A stretch of DNA of 8,462 nt from Terriglobia bacterium (GTDB lineage Bacteria; Acidobacteriota; Terriglobia; UBA7540): NCBI GenBank assembly GCA_022866195.1, contig JALHUF010000069.1:1-8462 (forward strand). The letters are read 5' to 3'. A program made the translations under genes and the position numbers. A model generated the notes under the pieces. It searched no databases, was not told the DNA's origin, and saw nothing but the letters and a program-made list of their open reading frames with translations. Every line of letters begins with the position of its first letter. Positions within the stretch are counted from its first letter, which is position 1. Of this stretch, positions 1-4,353 are shown piece after piece.

Positions 1-678
1 CGTGCCGTTCACGCCGAGCATGGAACGCACCAAATTAGCATTGAGGGTGGCGTCGCCTTCGGTTGTGACCGAGCCAGTGCCTGGAATGCCGTAGTCCGGC
101 AGCCTCACGAAGCGGACAAAGGGAAGCGCCCCCACCTCTTCGAGACGGGTCACAGGAATGCGGGCCTGCACGATACGTTGCCGCTTGTCCTGCAATTCGA
201 TTCTTACACCCGCGTTTTGAAGCTCGCGTAGGTTCTGCTCCGTGACCTCAGTCACCAAGATGTAGACCTGGACCTCTGCATTGTTGTTGATTCGCATCAT
301 GCGAGCGCGAACCGCATCCCGGGCTGATTTCGGCAAGGCCGTCAACGAGAAGCCCGGCGGGGCAGCAATTCGTTGCCCTTCGGGAATTGGCCCTCGCTGT
401 TGGGACAAGGAACGAGCGAGTTCTGCCAAGGGTGTGCTGAGCTTTGGGTGCTTGTAAGGTCGAGCTTGAAGTGCGGGAGCTTCCTGCGCCATAGGGGGCG
501 CAGATTGAAACAGCGCCAAGGGAAGGGCGTGCGTCTGACCGCCAGATTGCGCGCCCCCCCCAGGACTGATAGGCGCCTGCGCGAAGCCCCCTTTCGGGAT
601 CAGGCCGAAGACGAGCAACGTCGCGAGTACAAACGGAGCCCGACGAAGACCGAAACGCGGAAATGGCCTAGTTTGCAT
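1..678 (-). CDS. N-terminal part of a secreted S8 (subtilisin-like) peptidase-type protein, cut by the window edge
   Basis: The first 226 codons are present; the gene continues past base 1. Residues 1-34 form a signal peptide: basic start (MQTRPFPRFGLRR), hydrophobic core (FVLATLLVFGLIP) and a FAQA cleavage site. A Pro/Ala/Gln-rich stretch follows to about residue 85. Residues 130-190 resemble a subtilase pro-domain: a V-Q-V-Y-I-L-V strand, E-x-x-L-R-E-L-x-x-A-G-V, then R-I-P-V-T-R-L-E-E-V-G-A-L-P-F-V. The segment V-R-L-P-D-Y-G and the later V-R-S-M-L-G-V-N-G-T are what I recall just before the catalytic Asp region of S8 peptidases of this type. The catalytic Asp, His and Ser lie outside the window, so activity is inferred. 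Start: ATG at 678 has AGGAGG at 687-692, 8 nt upstream. The reading frame stays open through a run of eight C (554-561), which argues against an indel. It could instead be a non-catalytic homologue. Confidence 0.8.
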   Translation of the reverse strand, partial: MQTRPFPRFGLRRAPFVLATLLVFGLIPKGGFAQAPISPGGGAQSGGQTHALPLALFQSAPPMAQEAPALQARPYKHPKLSTPLAELARSLSQQRGPIPEGQRIAAPPGFSLTALPKSARDAVRARMMRINNNAEVQVYILVTEVTEQNLRELQNAGVRIELQDKRQRIVQARIPVTRLEEVGALPFVRFVRLPDYGIPGTGSVTTEGDATLNANLVRSMLGVNGT

Positions 679-710
679 TTCAAGGCCCTCCTTTGGCCAT
701 CGGTCTACCT

Positions 711-971
711 TTAGACGAAGAGAAGAACAGAGCTCTTTCCTCCGGGAGTATACTCCTGCCGCACTTCCACCTCAAGTAAACAGGGCCGTAGAGTTGGACC
801 GACACCCACATGACCTGGAATTTCCGTTTTGACTTCGGGCCGACCGGTAATATACACCTCATTGCCCCCGTAGGCAACGCTCCAGCCCGGTTTCGGGTCC
901 AAAGTCTTTTCGGCGGCCGCGATCCCGCAGAGCGGGACCAAAAGCCCAAAACTGGCGCCTTTCCGACCCAT
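711..971 (-). CDS. Doubtful 86-codon ORF upstream of the S8 protein gene
   Basis: Not recognised. The frame runs from an ATG at 971 to a TAA at 711-713, 32 bp before the S8 start, so it could be the first gene of a two-gene unit. The N-terminus is weakly signal-peptide-like (basic start, then SFGLLVPLCGIAAA). The rest looks beta-prone, with Gly/Val/Glu-rich segments such as VYITGRPEVKTEIPGHVGVG. Against it: no Shine-Dalgarno at a proper distance (GAGG abuts the ATG), a good promoter for the next gene lies inside it (747-775), and competing frames of similar length overlap on both strands. It may be only leader DNA. Confidence 0.28.
   Translation of the reverse strand: MGRKGASFGLLVPLCGIAAAEKTLDPKPGWSVAYGGNEVYITGRPEVKTEIPGHVGVGPTLRPCLLEVEVRQEYTPGGKSSVLLFV
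747..775 (-). promoter_or_regulatory. Sigma-70-type promoter for the S8 protein gene, with a palindrome over the -10 box
   Basis: On the minus strand TTGAGG (770-775) is followed by a 17-bp spacer and TATACT (747-752), matching 4/6 and 5/6 of the consensus. Transcription would start near 740 and give a leader of about 60 nt containing the AGGAGG ribosome binding site. The -10 hexamer lies inside a perfect 12-bp palindrome, GGAGTATACTCC (745-756), which could be an operator. No regulator gene lies nearby. Confidence 0.5.
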
Positions 972-989
972 TCCTCAAACACGAAGAAC

Positions 990-1021
990 GGGGGCTGGGT
1001 GTTAGGGGCTAGGGGCTGGGG
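990..1021 (+). other. G-quadruplex-forming sequence
   Basis: Five runs of three or more G (990-994, 997-999, 1005-1008, 1012-1015, 1018-1021) are separated by loops of 2, 5, 3 and 2 bases, which fits the usual G3+N1-7 rule. A second, looser set of G runs lies at 1102-1140 (one loop of about 9). Both are part of the heptamer array. The G-rich strand is the plus strand, the template strand for the minus-strand genes on both sides. Confidence 0.5.
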
Positions 1022-1154
1022 AGAATGGTGAATTCTGAATGCTGAATTATGAATTGGGAAGACGGAAAACGGTAGGTGGCAGGTGCGCGATTCTCGGTGT
1101 TGGGGGCTCGGGGTAGGTGCTAGGGACTAGGGACTAAGGGCAGAGGCGGCAGGG
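994..1154 (+). repeat. Degenerate heptanucleotide array, G-rich with a TGAATNN core
   Basis: This fills much of the 313-bp gap between the doubtful ORF and the radical SAM gene. Four exactly phased 7-mers at 1029-1056 read TGAATTC, TGAATGC, TGAATTA and TGAATTG. In the same register, G-rich 7-mers extend to both sides: GCTGGGT, GTTAGGG, GCTAGGG and GCTGGGG to the left (994-1021), and to the right GGAAGAC, GGAAAAC, GGTAGGT, then GCTCGGG, two copies of CTAGGGA (1120-1133) and CTAAGGG. That is about 23 units with no phase slip by hand count, although several units match only loosely. No ORF or RNA gene is evident. The unit length recalls the heptamer STRR repeats of cyanobacteria; I do not claim homology. 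Confidence 0.65.
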
Positions 1155-1186
1155 ACAATTTGTCACACGGCTCCCGCCCCAGAGAT

Positions 1187-1198
1187 TCGGGTACCCGA
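1187..1198. repeat. 12-bp palindrome downstream of the radical SAM gene
   Basis: TCGGGTACCCGA is a perfect palindrome about 90 bp past the radical SAM stop codon. A smaller inverted repeat, GACAA-T-TTGTC, lies at 1154-1164. Neither is followed by a T run, so I do not call a terminator. The remaining bases to 1284 show nothing else I recognise. Confidence 0.35.
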
Positions 1199-1284
1199 GA
1201 AACTGTGTTTTGAGAGAAACGAGCTATCACGGAATTCGAGTCCTGCCCGCTGGCTTGCAGTGACCAATGCCGTTCACCGCATCA

Positions 1285-2298
1285 TCAGCACTGGTTCGCG
1301 CGCCCGTTGCGGGCCAGGACGCGAGTCTTGACGTTGTCTTTGAGGAGGGTCCAGAAAGAAGCGTCGAGGTAAGCGCGGATGGAGACGTAGCAGCCCCCGC
1401 AAGTATTGGTGGCCACGAACTTTTCCATGATCTCCTTCTGCGAAGCATAGGTGGGATCGAACATCGAGCAGGGCCGCAGACCGCCTTCGGGCGTCACCAC
1501 CAGGAATCGCCGCCCGGCCTGGCAGCCCGAAATGCTGCCCTGTTTGAGGAAGTCATGAGTTCCGGTAAGCGTCCAGGGGGAATTAGCAATCTGGCCGTTC
1601 TGCGTCTTCAGTTCCACCAGCTCGTCCATAGTGCGCCGCAGCAGCTCCAGATCCTCCGGCGCGCTGATGTAGTGGTCCATGTTGCCGGTGCGCAGTGGCG
1701 TGTAGGCACTGTAGGAAATCGCCACACCCCACTCCTTGGCCTTCTCGTAAGTGGCGCGCAGCGTCTTCAGATTTCCCCGCGTGATTGCCGTGTTCAGAAC
1801 CGCATCGCCAAAACCGTGACGTCCCAGCTTCGGCACCAACTCCGAGAGGTGCTTGAACAATCCGGGTGAGCGTCGGAAATCGTCGTGGCGCTCGTCAGGA
1901 AAGTCCAGGGAAATCGAGAACTGATTCACCCCCAGGCGGCGTAAGGTCAGGTACTTCTCTTCCGTGAGCAGGCGGCCGTTGGTGACCAGAATCGTGTACG
2001 GCAGGCCATTCGGCTCTTTGACCGCCCGGACAATCTCCTCGATGTCCTTGCGCAGCAGCGGCTCTCCCCCCGATAGCTGGACAACCATCGGCTTCAACAC
2101 CGAGCGCAGCCGCCGATAGTCCTCTGCCTGGAGCAAGCCGGGAGGTTCGGGTTTCATGCCGCCCTTGTCACAATGCTGGCAGTTACATGTGCAGGAGTGC
2201 GTCACCTCGAATGAAACCACCAGGGGGCGATCAATACAGAAACTCCACGTCCCCCGGGCAATCATGCGCGCGGCGCGTGTGAACGGTATAGTCGGCAA
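1285..2298 (-). CDS. Radical SAM protein with a C-terminal auxiliary cysteine set (SPASM/twitch-like)
   Basis: Predicted cytosolic [4Fe-4S] enzyme of 337 residues that cleaves S-adenosylmethionine to make a radical; the substrate is unknown. Numbered from the start chosen here, the canonical CxxxCxxC is C36-C40-C43 in the segment VTHSCTCNCQHC, with an extra Cys at 38. SGGEP (76-80) is the SAM-binding motif, and ILVTNG and FSISLD follow as barrel strands. The C-terminus has C259, C277 (GGLRPC), C300 and C303 (CGGC), which fits one auxiliary Fe-S cluster as in SPASM/twitch enzymes. Start: an in-frame GTG at 2361 would add 21 residues but has a poorly spaced ribosome binding site. TTG at 2296-2298 has AAGGAG 6-7 nt upstream and puts the first Cys about 35 residues in, as is usual. 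No precursor peptide, carrier protein or partner gene is adjacent, so peptide modification, cofactor synthesis or another job cannot be chosen. Confidence 0.85.
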   Translation of the reverse strand: MPTIPFTRAARMIARGTWSFCIDRPLVVSFEVTHSCTCNCQHCDKGGMKPEPPGLLQAEDYRRLRSVLKPMVVQLSGGEPLLRKDIEEIVRAVKEPNGLPYTILVTNGRLLTEEKYLTLRRLGVNQFSISLDFPDERHDDFRRSPGLFKHLSELVPKLGRHGFGDAVLNTAITRGNLKTLRATYEKAKEWGVAISYSAYTPLRTGNMDHYISAPEDLELLRRTMDELVELKTQNGQIANSPWTLTGTHDFLKQGSISGCQAGRRFLVVTPEGGLRPCSMFDPTYASQKEIMEKFVATNTCGGCYVSIRAYLDASFWTLLKDNVKTRVLARNGRANQC

Positions 2299-2393
2299 AC
2301 TCTGCTCCTTAGCGGTGAGGCGTACTTCTCGACAGCACCGGACGGGCCCGCTGTCCTTCACCCCTTCGGCCCCGGCCGAGTGGCCCAGCCCTC

Positions 2394-2422
2394 ATTATAA
2401 GGGACTGATAGAATACTCTCGA
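2394..2422 (-). promoter_or_regulatory. Sigma-70-type promoter for the radical SAM gene
   Basis: On the minus strand TCGAGA (2417-2422, 4/6) is followed by a 17-bp spacer and a perfect TATAAT (2394-2399). The expected transcript start is near 2387, about 26 nt before the GTG at 2361 and about 88 nt before the favoured TTG at 2298, so either start is allowed. Confidence 0.5.
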
Positions 2423-2449
2423 CTGAACCGCACGGGCAAGTAGCAGAAC

Positions 2450-2465
2450 GGCTCCGGCCGGAGCC
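2450..2465. repeat. 16-bp perfect palindrome upstream of the radical SAM promoter
   Basis: GGCTCCGG meets its exact reverse complement CCGGAGCC with no central spacer. It lies 27 bp upstream of the -35 hexamer of the radical SAM promoter, a position that suits an activator or repressor site. A looser inverted repeat, AGGAGA/TCTCCT with an 11-bp loop, follows at 2503-2525. No regulator gene is present to pair with it. Confidence 0.35.
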
Positions 2466-2571
2466 TACCTTGGTTGCTGCTGCCTCTCCCGGCCCCCAAA
2501 CAAGGAGATTAGCTTACGTTCTCCTCGTGCGCGGTGGGAACGTGAAACCCTCGAATGGCGAAAAAGCCCGC

Positions 2572-2589
2572 CCAAAATGCGCATTTTGG
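2572..2589. repeat. 18-bp perfect palindrome with A/T arms and a GC centre
   Basis: CCAAAATGC is followed directly by its exact reverse complement GCATTTTGG. It is embedded in GC-rich DNA in the 579-bp gene-free stretch between two divergent genes, about 150 bp upstream of the radical SAM promoter and 350 bp upstream of the DUF3795 gene. Its form is that of a site for a dimeric DNA-binding protein. It is not a terminator, having no loop and no T run after it. Confidence 0.4.
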
Positions 2590-2667
2590 CAGCCGAGCGG
2601 CGAGCCGCACGAACCCGCCCCCACCCGCCGGCTCACGCGGCCGGTTGCCCCTGCAACTCAGCGAAAG

Positions 2668-2709
2668 GCAATTCTGAATTCTTAATTGTGAATGGCGAGT
2701 TGCGAATAA
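2668..2709 (+). repeat. Second heptamer array (TGAATNN type)
   Basis: Six consecutive 7-mers keep one register: GCAATTC, TGAATTC, TTAATTG, TGAATGG, CGAGTTG, CGAATAA. They share the TGAATTN core with the array at 1029-1056. The DNA is AT-rich against GC-rich surroundings. No gene is seen here. Confidence 0.55.
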
Positions 2710-2745
2710 TCCCTCGCTTCTCCAAATCCACATTTCAGTCTCTCT

Positions 2746-2808
2746 CAGGGCTCGCGCCCTGGGCTACTGCCTGGCTCCCCCGGGGCTCCCGCCCAGCGGG
2801 GCGGCAGT
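2746..2808. repeat. GC-rich structured intergenic element with nested hairpins
   Basis: CAGGGC (2746-2751), a TCGC loop and GCCCTG (2756-2761) form a 6-bp hairpin. It is followed by ACTGCC (2766-2771) pairing with GGCAGT (2803-2808) around a C/G-rich core. Such stem-loops are typical of REP-like intergenic elements, and whether other copies exist cannot be seen here. A role as the 5' leader of the downstream gene is possible but not supported by a visible promoter. Confidence 0.35.
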
Positions 2809-2940
2809 CTGGCAGGCCAGAGATCGGTTGCGCCGGCTGGCGATCTGGTCTTATCCTTCCCCGCCCGCGTTCTTATGGGAGCCAGCATAAAGGAGAGCCG
2901 GGGGGGCGCTGATAATCCGTTTCAGAAGAAAGGAAAACAG

Positions 2941-3303
2941 GTGAGTGAAATGATGGCTTACTGCGGCTTAGTGTGCCAAACCTGCCCCATCTATTTGGCA
3001 ACAAGGGAGGAGAACAAGGAAGAACAGGCAAGAAGGAGAGTTGAAATCGCCCGGCTGTGTAGAGAGCAGTATGGGATGAACTATGAGCCAGCAGACATCA
3101 CCGACTGCGACGGTTGTCGGACCGAAGAGGGAAGGCTATTTTCAGCGTGCCAGAACTGCGCTATTAGGAGATGTGCGAGGCAGAAGGGGCTGGAGAACTG
3201 TGCACATTGTACTGACTATGTCTGCGGGAAGCTTGAAGCATTCTTTGCCACGGATCCAACCGCCAAGACACGTTTAGATGCGGTAAGAAGCAGCATGGCG
3301 TGA
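2941..3303 (+). CDS. DUF3795-type cysteine-rich protein
   Basis: 120 residues with 12 cysteines, probably binding zinc or an Fe-S cluster; function unknown. From the chosen start the cysteines are at 8, 12, 15 (CGLVCQTC), 40, 56, 59 (CDGC), 70, 73 (CQNC), 78, 87, 90 (CAHC) and 95. The order CGLxCxxC, CxGC, CxxC-x-I-R-x-C-A, K-G-L-x-x-C-A-x-C and C-x-K-L matches what I know of DUF3795, and the length suits the family. Start: GTG at 2941 has AAAGGA 6 nt upstream; an ATG at 2950 is the alternative. An upstream in-frame ATG at 2875 is less likely because the extra 22 residues fall outside the family domain. The gene stands alone, convergent with trmJ. By my count 10 of 13 arginines use AGA or AGG, unlike the CGN-rich trmJ next door, which suggests transfer from a lineage with different codon use. 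Confidence 0.85.
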   Translation: MSEMMAYCGLVCQTCPIYLATREENKEEQARRRVEIARLCREQYGMNYEPADITDCDGCRTEEGRLFSACQNCAIRRCARQKGLENCAHCTDYVCGKLEAFFATDPTAKTRLDAVRSSMA

Positions 3304-3326
3304 ATCGTCGAGAAAAGGACACGCTG

Positions 3327-3382
3327 GACCACTGACCACTCCAATGACCGGACAGTAGTGATGAATGATGAATGATGAACAG
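3327..3382 (+). repeat. Heptamer array between the convergent DUF3795 and trmJ genes
   Basis: Two exact copies of GACCACT (3327-3340) are followed in register by CCAATGA, CCGGACA and GTAGTGA, then two exact TGAATGA units (3362-3375) and TGAACAG. It begins 24 bp after the DUF3795 stop. TGAATGATGAAT (3362-3373) is an exact inverted match to 3450-3461 inside the trmJ 3' end, so a 12-bp stem with a 76-nt loop could form in either transcript. There is no T run, so terminator function is only a guess. Confidence 0.6.
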
Positions 3383-3398
3383 TGGCCGCGATATCGGG

Positions 3399-3489
3399 CA
3401 ATTCATAATCCAGAACTCAGCCTGCAGCGATCAGCACTCAGCATTCATGATTCATCATTCAGCGTTCTGACTTCCGACTCCCGGGTTCC
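3399..3489 (-). repeat. Heptamer array entering the trmJ 3' end
   Basis: On the minus strand nine successive 7-mers, each beginning with TG, run from 3461 down to 3399: TGAATGA, TGAATCA, TGAATGC, TGAGTGC, TGATCGC, TGCAGGC, TGAGTTC, TGGATTA and TGAATTG. In the same register on the coding side lie AGAACGC, GGAAGTC, GGGAGTC and GGAACCC (3462-3489). The trmJ stop codon (3445-3447) is therefore inside the array. Confidence 0.65.
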
Positions 3490-4218
3490 CAGCTTCCACT
3501 CGATCTGCGCCAGGATGCCGCCGAGAATCCTCACGTCGTTATTCGTCAGCCCCAGGTCCAGCAGCACCCGGCGCAGCTTGATGAGCGTGGCTTGCCGAGT
3601 CTTGGGCTGAGTGTAACCGGCGCGGTCCAGCACTCCCACGATGCGCTCAAACAAGTGTTCAAGCGAATGCAGATTCGCCGGCTCCGAGAGGAAGACTCGC
3701 GCCCGCGGCGGTCGCGTGGAGACGACCCCGGCGCGGGCCAGCTCGTAGCAGCAGACGGCTACCGCCTGTCCCAGGTTCATCGAAGGGCAGTCGGGTGAGG
3801 TGGGGATGCGCACCAGCGCATGGCAATAGCTCAAAGCCTCGTTCGAAAGCCCTGTCTTTTCTGAGCCAAATAGCAACGCGGCGCGGCTGCGCGCCGGAGC
3901 GCGGTCCTGAAGCCAGGCCGGCAAACCAGCGATCGGGATCAGTTCGCGGTCGAGGTTGCGGCGGGAGCCCGCGGTGGTCCCCACCACCAAAGTTGCCGCC
4001 CCGATGGCGTCCGGGAGGCCAGCCACGGCCTGAGCAGCCCGGATGATGTGCTCCGCACCCACTGCCGAGCGCGCCTCTTGCCATACCGGCGGATGCGGAG
4101 CCACAACCACCAAATCTTGAAATCCGAAGTTGGCCATGGCGCGTGCCGCAGCGCCAATGTTCAACGGGTTCCGCGGCCGGACCAAAACCACGCGCCAGCT
4201 CAATCCGGTTGGCCTCAT
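3445..4218 (-). CDS. trmJ: tRNA (cytidine/uridine-2'-O-)-methyltransferase TrmJ
   Basis: 257-residue SPOUT-class (TrmH/SpoU) RNA methyltransferase. TrmJ methylates the ribose 2'-OH at position 32 of the tRNA anticodon loop using S-adenosylmethionine, in the cytosol. The three SPOUT motifs are clear: N17-P-L-N-I-G-A-A-A-R-A-M (motif 1), L115-L-F-G-S-E-K-T-G-L-S-N-E (motif 2), and I138-P-T-S-P-D-C-P-S-M-N-L-G-Q-A-V (motif 3), which form the trefoil-knot SAM site. Residues about 183-240 match the C-terminal extension that separates TrmJ from TrmL and TrmH (SLEHLFERIVGVLDRAGY, then LRRVLLDLGLTNNDVRILGGIL). The ATG at 4218 puts motif 1 at residue 17, as expected, and no Shine-Dalgarno precedes it. 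The last 14 residues (GTRESEVRTLNDES) are encoded by the heptamer array and are not expected in the family. Confidence 0.93.
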   Translation of the reverse strand: MRPTGLSWRVVLVRPRNPLNIGAAARAMANFGFQDLVVVAPHPPVWQEARSAVGAEHIIRAAQAVAGLPDAIGAATLVVGTTAGSRRNLDRELIPIAGLPAWLQDRAPARSRAALLFGSEKTGLSNEALSYCHALVRIPTSPDCPSMNLGQAVAVCCYELARAGVVSTRPPRARVFLSEPANLHSLEHLFERIVGVLDRAGYTQPKTRQATLIKLRRVLLDLGLTNNDVRILGGILAQIEWKLGTRESEVRTLNDES

Positions 4219-4226
4219 GAGGGAGA

Positions 4227-4232
4227 ATTGTA
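4227..4232 (-). promoter_or_regulatory. -10 box of trmJ, implying a leaderless or very short-leader mRNA
   Basis: TACAAT (5/6) ends 8 nt before the trmJ ATG, so transcription would begin at or within a few bases of the start codon. No Shine-Dalgarno is present in TCTCCCTC between them, which fits leaderless initiation. No convincing -35 hexamer lies 16-18 bp upstream. Confidence 0.35.
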
Positions 4233-4304
4233 TCAGGAAGGAGAGCCCAGATGTGGCGGCCCGAGCCCATCCCTCACCCCTGCCCTTCTCCCCGGGGGAT
4301 GGGG

Positions 4305-4325
4305 CGGTCCGACAGGGTCGGACCG
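4305..4325 (-). terminator. Hairpin downstream of the thioredoxin fusion gene
   Basis: CGGTCCGAC and GTCGGACCG form a perfect 9-bp stem with a 3-nt loop, 29 bp past the stop codon of the minus-strand gene at 4354. An outer pair, CTCACCC (4273-4279) with GGGTGAG (4325-4331), can enclose it together with a C/G-rich inner stretch. There is no T run, so this is a structural 3' end or a REP-like element rather than a classical intrinsic terminator. Confidence 0.45.
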
Positions 4326-4353
4326 GGTGAGAGACGACCGGGCATATGGCGGC

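Noticed and set aside
680..982. 100-codon minus-strand GTG frame overlapping the 711-971 ORF
   Set aside because: Its composition is Arg/Trp/Ser-rich without protein-like order, and it ends within the S8 leader. The alternative frame is also weak, so the region may be non-coding.
810..1031. 73-codon plus-strand frame
   Set aside because: It runs into the G-rich heptamer array at its end, has no ribosome binding site or homology, and overlaps the leader region of the S8 gene.
1267..1869. 200-codon plus-strand frame antisense to the radical SAM gene
   Set aside because: It is fully covered by a gene with clear Fe-S and SAM motifs on the other strand, and has no motif or convincing ribosome binding site.
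3327..3489. Possible CRISPR array between the DUF3795 gene and trmJ
   Set aside because: Repeats are 7 bp, contiguous and degenerate, with no unique spacers and no cas genes in the window.
3659..4270. 203-codon minus-strand frame overlapping trmJ
   Set aside because: It is out of frame with trmJ, which carries all three SPOUT motifs, and it is Gly/Arg/Pro-rich without motifs.
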